This document shows, in pieces, positions 52,878 through 62,421 of a DNA stretch of 64,000 bases. The stretch lies in the NCBI RefSeq assembly GCF_016518545.1, contig NZ_JACVTO010000011.1, forward strand, positions 1 to 64,000. The letters are read 5' to 3'. The number at the start of each line of letters is the position of its first letter. The stretch's first letter is position 1. The position numbers were made by a program, and so were the translations under genes. Source of the DNA: Pseudomonas sp. S30 (GTDB taxonomy: Bacteria; Pseudomonadota; Gammaproteobacteria; Pseudomonadales; Pseudomonadaceae). The notes under the pieces are model-generated. The model was not told where the DNA came from, made no database searches, and saw only the letters and a list, made by a program, of their open reading frames with translations.

Positions 52878-54239
52878 TCAGGCGGCAGTCACCTTACAAT
52901 GCCCGACCCCTGGCCGACCGATGCCATGATAGAGATAACCCAGGGTGGATAGTTCCGATGGATCATAAATATTGCGCCCATCGAACAGCACCGGCATGCG
53001 CATCAAACCGCGTATGCGCTGAAAGTCCGGCTGGCGAAACTGCTTCCACTCCGTCACCAGCACCAGCGCGTCGGTGCCCTCGACGCAACCGTAGGGATCT
53101 TGCGTCAAGCGCAGCTGGCCGCTGGCGACAGCATCTGCGTAGCGAGCGGCAACACCCCGCAACGCCGCTGGATCGCAGGCCTGCACCCGAACCTCGGCCG
53201 CGAGCAGCGCATCCAGCAGGACCAGGCTGGGGGCCTCGCGAATGTCGTCCGTGCCTGGCTTGAAGGCCAGCCCCCATACCGCCACGCGGCGCCCGCGCAA
53301 GTAGCCGCCGAAATGCTGCTTCAGGGCCTCGAATAGCAGGGTCTTCTGTTCGGTGTTGCGCGCCTGCACGGCCTGCAAAATGGCGGGTGAGTAGCCATGC
53401 TGCTCGGCAGTGTGGATCAGCGCACGGACATCCTTGGGAAAGCACGAGCCGCCATAACCGCAGCCGGCGTAGATGAAGTCGTGGCCGATGCGCCGATCGC
53501 TGCCCAGGGCCCGGCGAACCTGCTCGACGTCCACCTCCAGCCGCGAACACAGCCCGGCCAGTTCATTGATGAAGGAAATCTTGCTGGCCAGAAAGGCATT
53601 GGCGGCGTACTTGCTGAACTCGGCGGCACGTGGGCTCATGCACAGCACCCGTTCGCGGTTGCGCACGAAGGGTGCGTAGAGTCGCTCCAGACGCTCCCTG
53701 GCCGATGGACTGAGGGTTCCGAGAATGATCCGGTCAGGGCGCATGAAGTCCTCGACGGCGCTGCCCTCCTTTAGAAACTCGGGATTACTGGCCACCTCCA
53801 CGGCAAAACCAGCACCGCGTTGGCGCAGTGCACCGCCGATCAGGGCGGCGACTCGCTCGGCCGTCCCCACTGGCACCGTCGACTTGTTGACCACCAGGCA
53901 CGCTCTAGTCAGATGCCGGCCCAGACTCTCGGCCACCGTGAGCACATGCTGCAGGTCCGCCGAGCCGTCTTCCTGGCTCGGCGTGCCGACTGCGATGAAC
54001 ACCACTTCTGCTCGCGCGAGCGCCTGACTCGGTCGCTCGCTGAAGCTCAACAGCCCGGAGTCCAGGCCTTGGCGCAGCAGTGCAGCCAGCCCTGGCTCGT
54101 AGAGGGGGCACTCGCCCCGTCGCAGTTGCGCCACACGGAAAGCATCATGGTCCAGACACACCACCCGATTACCCATCTCGGCGAAACAGGCGGCCGTCAC
54201 CAGCCCTACATACCCCGCCCCGATCACACAGAGTTCCAT
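52878..54239 (-). CDS. ugd: UDP-glucose 6-dehydrogenase
   Basis: A 453-residue enzyme that oxidises UDP-glucose to UDP-glucuronate in two NAD steps. The N-terminal NAD-binding motif is CVIGAGYVGLVTAACFAEMG. The catalytic Cys is in GYGGSCFPKD. The C-terminal UDP-binding domain has WGLAFKPGTDDIREAPSL. I place the start at 54239 with GGAG upstream. It is paired with galU, giving a precursor unit for uronic-acid-containing exopolysaccharide. Confidence 0.95.
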   Translation of the reverse strand: MELCVIGAGYVGLVTAACFAEMGNRVVCLDHDAFRVAQLRRGECPLYEPGLAALLRQGLDSGLLSFSERPSQALARAEVVFIAVGTPSQEDGSADLQHVLTVAESLGRHLTRACLVVNKSTVPVGTAERVAALIGGALRQRGAGFAVEVASNPEFLKEGSAVEDFMRPDRIILGTLSPSARERLERLYAPFVRNRERVLCMSPRAAEFSKYAANAFLASKISFINELAGLCSRLEVDVEQVRRALGSDRRIGHDFIYAGCGYGGSCFPKDVRALIHTAEQHGYSPAILQAVQARNTEQKTLLFEALKQHFGGYLRGRRVAVWGLAFKPGTDDIREAPSLVLLDALLAAEVRVQACDPAALRGVAARYADAVASGQLRLTQDPYGCVEGTDALVLVTEWKQFRQPDFQRIRGLMRMPVLFDGRNIYDPSELSTLGYLYHGIGRPGVGHCKVTAA

Positions 54240-54335
54240 GGCCGCGCTCCGTCGATGAAGAGGCGTCCATTGCACCCCGCGATCGATTGCAGGGCAGTGA
54301 CAGAGATGCGGCGCAAGGATGACAGCCGTCAGCGC

Positions 54336-55247
54336 TCAACCACCGGTGCCCTGCCCGATCAGCACCCCCTCGATCCGTTGCCCGTAAAGATTGACCCCAT
54401 CGTTGGCATGGAACTTGACGCGGGTCTTTTCGATGGAGCCTTCGACCAGACGCGGATCCTGCGGTCGCTCATGGCGGTTGATCCAGGCCGCCACGTCCCA
54501 CGCCTGCTGGTCGCTGAGACTGCCGCGCTTGCCCAGTGGCATGTTGTGCTTGATGAACGAAGCCGCCGTGTTGATGCGATGCATGCCGGCGCCCCAGTTG
54601 TAGGCATCTTTGCCCCACAACGGCGGCATCACATAGTCATCGGCCACTTTCTGGCCCTGCCCCTCATCGCCGTGACAGATGGCACACTGCTGGCGGTAGA
54701 CCTCCCGGCCCCGTGCGAAATCGTAGCCACCCTTGGGTGCGGGGACCTCCGGGTAGCCCCGGCCGGGCGTCTCTATCGCCGTGCGTGTCCCCGTCGACAA
54801 CCAATAGGAATAGGCAGTCAGGGCGGTCATCTGCGCACTGTCGGCAGCGGGGGGGCGACCGTTCATGCTGAACTGGAAGCAGCCCTGGATACGTTCGGCG
54901 TAGGTATTGACCTTGTCGTTTTTCTTGCGGTACGCCGGATACATCGGATAGGCACCCCATAAAGGCGCCGAGTGTGCCATGCGGCCCTGATCGAGGTGGC
55001 AACTGCTGCAATTCATGCCATTGCCGACCGCCTCGGGCATCAGGCGTCGGGTGTCGACGAACAGAGCGTGGCCCTGACGCACCATGTCGCCAAAGGCGTT
55101 GTCCGGCAGGTCGGCTTCGGCTGGTGCTACGAAAGATGCAGCGTCGGAACTGGCCTGCAGCTTGAGCTGCGTCTGGTCCTCCATGGCGATGGGGGCGGCC
55201 TGGGCGCCAGCGGTGCTCAGCAGCAGCAGCGTGAATAGCGTACTCAT
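54336..55247 (-). CDS. tsdA: Thiosulfate dehydrogenase TsdA-like dihaem cytochrome c
   Basis: A 303-residue periplasmic dihaem cytochrome; TsdA oxidises two thiosulfate to tetrathionate, or the reverse. Signal peptide about residues 1-18. Haem 1 binds at C80-SS-C83-H84, haem 2 at C188-AI-C191-H192. The block ERIQGCFQFSMNGRPP, with Cys123, matches the TsdA signature whose Cys is the unusual His/Cys haem ligand. Met236 is a likely haem 2 ligand. I start at ATG 55247, overlapping tsdB by four bases. Confidence 0.85.
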   Translation of the reverse strand: MSTLFTLLLLSTAGAQAAPIAMEDQTQLKLQASSDAASFVAPAEADLPDNAFGDMVRQGHALFVDTRRLMPEAVGNGMNCSSCHLDQGRMAHSAPLWGAYPMYPAYRKKNDKVNTYAERIQGCFQFSMNGRPPAADSAQMTALTAYSYWLSTGTRTAIETPGRGYPEVPAPKGGYDFARGREVYRQQCAICHGDEGQGQKVADDYVMPPLWGKDAYNWGAGMHRINTAASFIKHNMPLGKRGSLSDQQAWDVAAWINRHERPQDPRLVEGSIEKTRVKFHANDGVNLYGQRIEGVLIGQGTGG

Positions 55248-55894
55248 GGCCGCACCTCCGTTTGGGGAAGCTGGGCGAAGTAATCGGCCACGGCGATTAT
55301 CTCCGCATCGCTCATGGCTTTGGCGACACCCACCATCAGTTGATTGGGGTCGTTGCGCCGTGAGCCATCGCGCCAGGCGTTCAACTGCCCTGCCAGGTAC
55401 GCCGTGGGCTGCCCCGCCAGTGGCGGGAATGCATCGCCCAGGCCGCCACCGCCTGGTCCGTGGCACTGTACGCAACCCGGAATCTCACGACTCCAGTCAC
55501 CATAGAGGGCCAGGCGTTCGACGGCACTGGCGGCCATCTGCTGCCGACGCAACCCGCTGACAGGCTCGGCAGGCAGCGCCGCCAGCCAGGTGCTGACAGC
55601 CTCACGCTCTTGCGCGCTCAGGGCGCTGGCCAACGGCGTCATCACCGGCTGCTGGCGGCTGCCTGCGGCGAAGTCGTCGAGCTGCTTGCGCAGGTAGGCT
55701 GCCGAGAGTCCGGCCAGGCGAGGGAAACCGGCGGCGGCAATGCCCTTGGCGTCAGCGCCATGGCAACCGAGACAGGCCATGGCGGCGGGGTTCTGCCCGC
55801 CTTGAGTGAAGATGTTCTGGCCATCGGCAGCCTGCACCGGGGGCCCGACCAGGATCAGCAAGCTGCCGATCATGAGGCGACTCATCGAGTTCAT
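55244..55894 (-). CDS. tsdB: TsdB-like dihaem cytochrome c (c4 type)
   Basis: A 216-residue periplasmic c4-type cytochrome. Signal peptide about residues 1-22, ending VQA. Two similar haem domains carry C41-LG-C44-H45 and C141-VQ-C144-H145. In tsdBA pairs, such as that of P. stutzeri, TsdB is the electron partner of TsdA. The start has GGAGAG eight bases upstream. It overlaps tsdA with ATGA, so production is coupled. Confidence 0.82.
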   Translation of the reverse strand: MNSMSRLMIGSLLILVGPPVQAADGQNIFTQGGQNPAAMACLGCHGADAKGIAAAGFPRLAGLSAAYLRKQLDDFAAGSRQQPVMTPLASALSAQEREAVSTWLAALPAEPVSGLRRQQMAASAVERLALYGDWSREIPGCVQCHGPGGGGLGDAFPPLAGQPTAYLAGQLNAWRDGSRRNDPNQLMVGVAKAMSDAEIIAVADYFAQLPQTEVRP

Positions 55895-56038
55895 CAGGGA
55901 CTCTCCATTTCCTTGTTATATGCTTAGTCTTAAAAGACATAAGGAAATGGATAGTAGTCATCATGCCTGAAGCCTGATGTTGTCCCTACGCAAGGAAAGG
56001 ACTTATCTCAACGTCAATCGCCAGCCGATTGAGCTGGA

Positions 56039-56398
56039 TCAAGATCCGGAAATGCACTGGGTCGCCGCAGTGCGCACATCCCCCAGGCGCAGCGGGAAGT
56101 TGTTCAAACGCTCATGCACCTTGATGGCGCTGCCACTGTTGCGTTTACTGATGTCGAACAGCGCAGCAGGACCGGCGCCAGCAGTGAGCTTCTGCGGCAC
56201 GATCAGGCGCAGCCCTTCGCCGCGCACTTCCTCGGTGAGTGGATCACGGGTTTCGCTGAGCTTGCCCTTGACACAGTCGGCGTATTCGCGGGGTGTCTTG
56301 CCGGAAATCACGTCCATCGTCTCGCGCGACTGCTCCAGCTCCGAGACACTGACGCACCCGCCCAGCATGAGCGCCGCCGCTGCCATCATCCACCTCAT
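56039..56398 (-). CDS. Small lipoprotein of unknown function
   Basis: A 119-residue lipoprotein. The signal peptide ends in LGGC (MLMLGGC-like lipobox), with Cys15 or thereabouts lipidated. Three further cysteines occur in the mature part (DCVKG, TQC). I place the start at 56398, with GGAG eight bases upstream; the frame to 56419 adds only seven residues. I do not recognise a named family. It is a single gene, divergent from the next. Confidence 0.75.
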   Translation of the reverse strand: MRWMMAAAALMLGGCVSVSELEQSRETMDVISGKTPREYADCVKGKLSETRDPLTEEVRGEGLRLIVPQKLTAGAGPAALFDISKRNSGSAIKVHERLNNFPLRLGDVRTAATQCISGS

Positions 56399-56559
56399 TT
56401 GCGTATCTCCGCCGTTCAAAGAACTGCTTCGACCGTGCCCAAGGCATTTTTCTCCCGAGCAGGATTGCTTTTGTATCGACAGCGACCGGCCAGCCCGGCG
56501 AGCCGCGGGACATCATGGTATCTTTGGCGCTTTGCAGATACGACCTTGCGGGGCCTTCG

Positions 56560-56862
56560 ATGAAATTCACCCACCAGCGCGAGCACCTGAACGAGGACGA
56601 CATCGTCGTCATCGAGTGCTCCCAGCGTTGCAACATCCGCCTGATGAACGACGCCAACTTCCGCAGCTTCAAGAACGGAGGTCGTCATACCTATCACGGC
56701 GGTCTGTTCGAGCGCTTTCCGGCCAAGATCACGGTACCCAGCACGGGCTTCTGGAACATCACGCTGGATACCGTCACCACCCGCCCGATCTCGGTGACGC
56801 GCAAGCCTACCTTCACTCACAAGATCAAGATCATCCGGCGCTCGTCGTCGAAACTGGGATAA
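56560..56862 (+). CDS. DUF1883-like small protein
   Basis: A 100-residue, beta-rich soluble protein. Features of the DUF1883 family are seen: the opening FTHQREHLNEDDIVVIECS, RCNIRLMNDANFRSFK, and the end RRSSSK. No signal peptide or catalytic motif. I place the start at 56560; the longer frame from 56515 has no ribosome site. A 56-residue gene follows seven bases later and is probably co-transcribed. Function unknown. Confidence 0.75.
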   Translation: MKFTHQREHLNEDDIVVIECSQRCNIRLMNDANFRSFKNGGRHTYHGGLFERFPAKITVPSTGFWNITLDTVTTRPISVTRKPTFTHKIKIIRRSSSKLG

Positions 56863-56869
56863 GCCCTTC

Positions 56870-57040
56870 ATGACCCACAACACCAAGTACGTCATCAAAT
56901 ACAAACTCGATGGACAGCGCCGCTGGGACTTCGCGGTGATGCCTGACGCGTCCGAAACCCAGGCGCTGGAGGCGCTGCGCAAGATTCATGGTGACGATGT
57001 TCGCAACGTCTCGGACATCCAGGTCAGCAAGGCCCTGTAG
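56870..57040 (+). CDS. Small soluble protein, 56 residues
   Basis: A short gene seven bases after the DUF1883-like gene. The product has an alpha/beta pattern: a strand (KYVIKYKLDGQRRWDFAVM), a helix (ETQALEALRKIHG) and a final strand (VSDIQVSK). The first base of its codon set agrees with the GC-rich local codon bias. The ribosome site is weak (AAGCC), as expected if translation is coupled. Family not recognised. Confidence 0.65.
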   Translation: MTHNTKYVIKYKLDGQRRWDFAVMPDASETQALEALRKIHGDDVRNVSDIQVSKAL

Positions 57041-57076
57041 AAACTCCATCACCTTCCCCACAGCGAGTGCCGTTCG

Positions 57077-58141
57077 ATGAATACCTGGCCAGACCGCCGC
57101 ATCCTCGATCTGCTGAACATCCAGCTCCCCATTCTCCAGGCCCCCATGGCCGGCGCCGGTGGATCGGCGCTGGCCATCGCGGTGGGCAACGCGGGCGGCC
57201 TGGGCGCCCTGCCCTGCGCCATGCTCGGTGCCGAGCAGATCGCCGAGGAAGTGGCTGCGTTTCGCACGGCCTGTCAGGCACCGTTGAACCTCAATTTCTT
57301 CTGCCATGCCGCGCTACCGCGAGACGCGGCGCGTGAAGAGCGCTGGAGGCAGGCGCTCAAGCCGTATTATGACGAAGTCGGCGCCGACTTCCAGGCGCCG
57401 ACGCCCGTCTCCAGCCGCGCACCGTTCGACGAACAGACCTGCCAACTGGTCGAGCGCCTGCGACCACAGGTAGTGAGCTTTCATTTCGGCTTGCCGGAAG
57501 CGGGCCTGCTGGGCCGGGTCAAGGCTACGGGTGCACGCATCCTGTCCAGCGCGACGACCGTGGAAGAGGCAGTCTGGCTAGAGCAGCGGGGCTGCGATGC
57601 GATCATCGCCATGGGCTACGAAGCCGGCGGTCACCGAGCAATGTTCCTGAGCGAGGATCTCACCACCCAGATCGGCACGTTCGCCCTGGTGCCGCAAGTG
57701 GTGGATGCGGTGAGCGTGCCAGTGATCGCCGCAGGCGGCATCGGTGATGCGCGCGGCTTGAGCGCGGCGCTCGCGTTGGGCGCGTCGGCCGTGCAGATCG
57801 GCACCGCCTACCTGTTCACGCCCCAAGCGAAGGTCTCTGCCTTCCATCGCCAGGCACTGGACACGGCGGCGGCTAGCCAAACCGCGCTCACCAACCTGTT
57901 CACCGGGCGGCCGGCCCGAGGCATCCTCAACCGTGTCATGCGCGAACTGGGCCCCGTCAGCGATCTTGCGCCGCATTTCCCCCTGGCAGGCGGCGCGCTG
58001 ATGCCCCTGCGCGCGATTACCGAGGCGCAGCATCGCGACGATTTCAGCAACTTGTGGGCAGGTCAGGCGTTGCGCCTGGGACAGCGGCGGGATGCCGGAG
58101 AACTGACGCGGGACATCGCCCTCGGGGCATTGCGCCGCTAG
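57077..58141 (+). CDS. Nitronate monooxygenase
   Basis: A 354-residue FMN enzyme of the TIM-barrel NMO/2-nitropropane dioxygenase family; it oxidises nitronates such as propionate-3-nitronate. Class I motifs are visible: QAPMAGAGGSALA near the N-terminus, AMGYEAGGHRAMF with the catalytic His, and VIAAGGIGDARGLSAALALGA with the FMN phosphate site. It stands alone on the plus strand, before modA. Confidence 0.9.
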   Translation: MNTWPDRRILDLLNIQLPILQAPMAGAGGSALAIAVGNAGGLGALPCAMLGAEQIAEEVAAFRTACQAPLNLNFFCHAALPRDAAREERWRQALKPYYDEVGADFQAPTPVSSRAPFDEQTCQLVERLRPQVVSFHFGLPEAGLLGRVKATGARILSSATTVEEAVWLEQRGCDAIIAMGYEAGGHRAMFLSEDLTTQIGTFALVPQVVDAVSVPVIAAGGIGDARGLSAALALGASAVQIGTAYLFTPQAKVSAFHRQALDTAAASQTALTNLFTGRPARGILNRVMRELGPVSDLAPHFPLAGGALMPLRAITEAQHRDDFSNLWAGQALRLGQRRDAGELTRDIALGALRR

Positions 58142-59010
<869 letters not shown>

Positions 59011-59011
<1 letters not shown>

Positions 59012-59691
59012 TGCCACTGGATGCCAGCGACCTGGGTGCGGTCTGGTTGACCCTGAAATTGGCCAGCCTCACCACCGTGATCCTGTTGCTGGTGGGCACT
59101 CCGATCGCCTGGTGGCTGGCGCGTACGCGCTCCTGGCTGCGGGGGCCGATCGGTGCGGTGGTGGCCCTGCCTCTGGTGCTGCCGCCGACGGTCATCGGTT
59201 TCTACTTGTTGATCGCCCTGGGTCCCAATGGCTGGTTGGGCCAGGCGACCCAGGCACTGGGTCTGGGTACCGTGGTGTTCAGTTTCACTGGCCTGGTGAT
59301 CGGCTCGGTGGTCTACTCCATGCCCTTCGTGGTCCAGCCGCTGCAGAATGCGTTCAGCGCGATTGGCCAGCGTCCACTCGAAGTGGCCGCCACACTGCGC
59401 GCCAGTCCCTGGGACAGCTTCGTGCACGTAGTGCTGCCGTTGGCCCGGCCTGGCTTCGTCACCGCCAGTATCCTGGGCTTCGCCCATACCGTGGGCGAAT
59501 TCGGCGTGGTGCTGATGATCGGTGGCAACATTCCAGACAAGACCCGGGTGGTCTCGGTGCAGATCTTCGATCACGTCGAGGCCATGGCCTATTCGCAAGC
59601 GCACTGGCTGGCCGGCGCCATGCTGGTGTTCTCCTTCCTGGTGCTGCTGATGCTCCATGCCGGCCGCCGTGGCAAGACTGCCTGGAGCTGA
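59011..59691 (+). CDS. modB: Molybdate ABC transporter permease
   Basis: A 226-residue inner-membrane permease with five or six helices. The EAA coupling loop is [20 protein letters not shown] near residues 125-144, which docks Mod[17 protein letters not shown] is characteristic of ModB. It overlaps modA by one base and ends one base before modC, a tight operon. Confidence 0.96.
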
Positions 59692-59692
59692 A

Positions 59693-60784
59693 ATGAGTTC
59701 ACGCCTGCACGCCCGCCTGAAGCTGGTCCGCGACGATTTCACCCTGGATGTCGAACTGGATCTGCCCAGCCGCGGCATCAGCGCCTTGTTCGGCCATTCC
59801 GGCTCGGGCAAGACGTCCTGCCTGCGCTGCCTGGCGGGGTTGGAGCGGGCCGACGAGGCGTTCATACAGGTCAATGGCGACGTCTGGGAAGACTCCCGTC
59901 GACAGGTGTTCCTGCCGCCGCACCGACGACCGCTGGGCTATGTATTTCAGGAGGCCAGCCTGTTCCCCCACCTCTCCGTACACGGCAACCTGACCTTCGG
60001 GTGGCGCCGCGTAGCGGCGAATGAGCGTAAGGTGGAGCTGGAACGGGCCTGTCAGTTGCTGGGCATCGGCGCGTTGCTGGAGCGAAAGCCAGCTACCCTG
60101 TCCGGTGGCGAGGCCCAACGTGTAGGTATCGCTCGAGCGCTGCTCACCAGCCCGCGACTGCTGCTGATGGATGAGCCCCTGGCGGCGCTGGACGGGCCGC
60201 GCAAACGTGAAATCCTGCCTTATCTGGAGCGTCTGCACGACGAATTGGACATCCCGGTGGTCTATGTCAGCCATGCACAGGACGAGGTGGCACGCCTGGC
60301 CGACCACCTGGTGCTGCTCGAACAAGGCAAGGTCATGGCCAGCGGCCCCGTCGGCCAGACCCTCGCGCGCCTGGACCTGTCGCTGGCGCAGAGCGAAGAT
60401 GCAGGCGTGGTCCTCGAAGGCGTGGTCATCGGTGGGCAACCGGACTACGGCCTGTTCGAACTACGCTTGCCGGGCCCGGTCAGTACTGTCCTGCGCATCG
60501 CCCATCCGGACTTGCAGATCGGCAACACCCTGCGCCTGAAGGTGCAGGCGCGCGACGTGAGCCTCACGCTTACCCAGGACATCACGTCGAGCATCCTCAA
60601 CCGGCTGCCCGTGACGGTGCGCGACTGCAGGCCAGCCGACAATCCAGCCCATGTACTGATCAGCCTCGATGCGGGCGGCAACCCGCTGCTGGCGCGCATC
60701 ACCCGCTATTCGGCCGAGCAGTTGCAAGCCCAGCCCGGTCGCCACCTGTGGGCGCAGATCAAGTCGGTGGCGCTGCTGACCTGA
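59693..60784 (+). CDS. modC: Molybdate ABC transporter ATPase
   Basis: A 363-residue ATPase. Walker A is GHSGSGKTS (34-42), the signature is [13 protein letters not shown], and Walker B is [12 protein letters not shown], with the switch His in VYVSHAQDE. The C-terminal 120 residues form a molybdate-binding TOBE (MOP) domain (about residues 290-355), which in family members senses substrate. I place the start at 59693. Confidence 0.96.
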   Translation: MSSRLHARLKLVRDDFTLDVELDLPSRGISALFGHSGSGKTSCLRCLAGLERADEAFIQVNGDVWEDSRRQVFLPPHRRPLGYVFQEASLFPHLSVHGNLTFGWRRVAANERKVELERACQLLGIGALLERKPATLSGGEAQRVGIARALLTSPRLLLMDEPLAALDGPRKREILPYLERLHDELDIPVVYVSHAQDEVARLADHLVLLEQGKVMASGPVGQTLARLDLSLAQSEDAGVVLEGVVIGGQPDYGLFELRLPGPVSTVLRIAHPDLQIGNTLRLKVQARDVSLTLTQDITSSILNRLPVTVRDCRPADNPAHVLISLDAGGNPLLARITRYSAEQLQAQPGRHLWAQIKSVALLT

Positions 60785-60840
60785 GCAACTCGGCGACCGG
60801 TGTTGTCCACCGTTCAGATCACTGGTCGACGGACGACGCC

Positions 60841-61857
60841 ATGCACGAGATAACCCTGCCCCGTACCTTGCATTATGTCGATGACGCTCAGCCGGGCTTC
60901 AGTCGCAAACGGTGGCGCGACCGCTTCATCTACCTGAACCCTGAAGGTGAGCGGGTGCGCGACAAGGAGATCCTGGCGCGCATCGCAGCGCTGGTCATTC
61001 CGCCCGCCTACACCGACGTCTGGATCTGCCTGGACCCCCAGGGACATCTGCAGGCCACTGGACGCGACGCCCGAGGGCGCAAGCAGTATCGCTACCATGT
61101 GGAGTGGCGCACGCTGCGTGACGAGCACAAATATGCCCGGATGCTGGCCTTCGCCCAGGCACTGCCGAAACTGCGTCGCCAGCTCGATGCACATCTGGCG
61201 CGCCCGGGCATGGACCGCGAGAAGGTCATGGCACTGGTGGTCAGCCTGCTGGACAACACCTTGATCCGCATCGGTAACCAGCAGTATCTACGCGACAACA
61301 AGTCCTACGGACTCACAACCCTGCGTAACCGCCATGTGGAGGTCAAGGGCAGTACCATCCGCTTTCAGTTTCGAGGTAAACGGGGCGTGGAGCACAGCAT
61401 TACGCTGCGCGACCGCCGCCTGGCCCAACTGGTCAAGCGCTGCATGGAGCTGCCAGGGCAGGAGCTTTTCCAATACCTGGACGATGAAGGCCAGCGCCAT
61501 CGAATAGGCTCGGCCGACATCAACCTGTTCCTGCAGCAGCTCACCGGCTCGGATTTCACCGCCAAGGACTACCGCACCTGGGGTGGCAGTGCCTTGGCCC
61601 TGAACCTGCTCCGACCCCTGTCCTGGCAACCGGAGACCGAAGCCAAACGACTGGTCACCGGTATCGTGCGGGAAGTGGCTGGCCGGCTGGGCAATACTCC
61701 GGCAGTCTGTCGGCGCTGCTATATCCATCCTGCCGTACTCGAGCATTTCCACCTGGGACGCCTGGCTGATCTCCCACGGTCACGGGCACGCAAAGGGCTG
61801 GAGCTGGAAGAAGTCGCCTTGCTGGGTTTCTTGCAGGCCCTGGAATCCGTAACCTGA
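60841..61857 (+). CDS. DNA topoisomerase IB (bacterial poxvirus-type)
   Basis: A 338-residue type IB topoisomerase that relaxes supercoils of either sign through a 3'-phosphotyrosyl link. The N-terminal domain has FIYLNPEGERVRDKEILARI. In the catalytic domain the Arg-Lys-Arg set lies around GNQQYLRDNKSYGLTTLRNRH, and Tyr294 in RRCYIHPAVLEHF is the nucleophile. I place the start at 60841; the frame back to 60748 overlaps modC. Confidence 0.93.
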   Translation: MHEITLPRTLHYVDDAQPGFSRKRWRDRFIYLNPEGERVRDKEILARIAALVIPPAYTDVWICLDPQGHLQATGRDARGRKQYRYHVEWRTLRDEHKYARMLAFAQALPKLRRQLDAHLARPGMDREKVMALVVSLLDNTLIRIGNQQYLRDNKSYGLTTLRNRHVEVKGSTIRFQFRGKRGVEHSITLRDRRLAQLVKRCMELPGQELFQYLDDEGQRHRIGSADINLFLQQLTGSDFTAKDYRTWGGSALALNLLRPLSWQPETEAKRLVTGIVREVAGRLGNTPAVCRRCYIHPAVLEHFHLGRLADLPRSRARKGLELEEVALLGFLQALESVT

Positions 61858-62116
61858 GTGATTGAGTCAGACTATTTCCTGTATGCATTAGGGAAATTTC
61901 ACTTAAGACTGTACGCGTCATACTCTTGTCACCAGGGACGTAAGCCAAGTGATCCGACATCTGGGACGGCCCTGACAACCGGGACACCTCCGGCGTTTTG
62001 TGATCAGCAGGAATTTATGCCGTTCCAAAGCGGTCTTTACTGAGAAGGAAGAGGGACTCGCTCCCACCCGAAAGGCATCGGCCTTGACGGATTTCTACAT
62101 CACCAAGGAGAAGTAC
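61858..62116 (+). promoter_or_regulatory. csrA leader with several GGA motifs
   Basis: The region contains CAGGGACG (61933-61940, a CANGGANG match), CTGGGACG (61961-61968), CCGGGACA (61979-61986), two further GGA motifs near 62046-62055, and AAGGAG at 62105-62110 as the ribosome site. Repeated GGA motifs in the leader suggest that the protein binds its own mRNA. Confidence 0.4.
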
Positions 62117-62314
62117 ATGCTGATACTCACCCGCAAAGTTGGCGAAAGCATTGTCATCAACGATGACATCAAGGTCACGATTCTGGGCGTCAAAGGTATG
62201 CAAGTGAGAATCGGCATCGACGCACCGAAAGACGTGCAGGTGCACCGCGAGGAAATCTTCAAGCGCATTCAGGCGGGCAATCCTGCCCCCGAAAAGACCG
62301 ACGACGCACACTGA
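62117..62314 (+). CDS. csrA: Carbon storage regulator CsrA/RsmE-type RNA-binding protein
   Basis: A 65-residue dimeric RNA-binding protein that blocks ribosome sites containing GGA loops and belongs to the Gac/Rsm system. The N-terminal strand [13 protein letters not shown] and the second RNA contact region [10 protein letters not shown], with the key Arg, are intact. The sequence is closer to RsmE than to RsmA as I recall them. The start follows AAGGAG. The genome probably has other paralogs. Confidence 0.93.
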   Translation: MLILTRKVGESIVINDDIKVTILGVKGMQVRIGIDAPKDVQVHREEIFKRIQAGNPAPEKTDDAH

Positions 62315-62421
62315 GCCCCTTCCAGACCGCACGGATGCGGCGTTCTTCCCGCAGTTCTGGGTCAGGCGCATTCCAAGGCCCCAGTGACTACGTCTCAGGT
62401 GTTGGCGGATTGCAGCGCGGG

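Noticed and set aside
61858..62043. 61-residue open frame just after topoisomerase IB
   Set aside because: No ribosome site, atypical composition, and it lies in the csrA leader.
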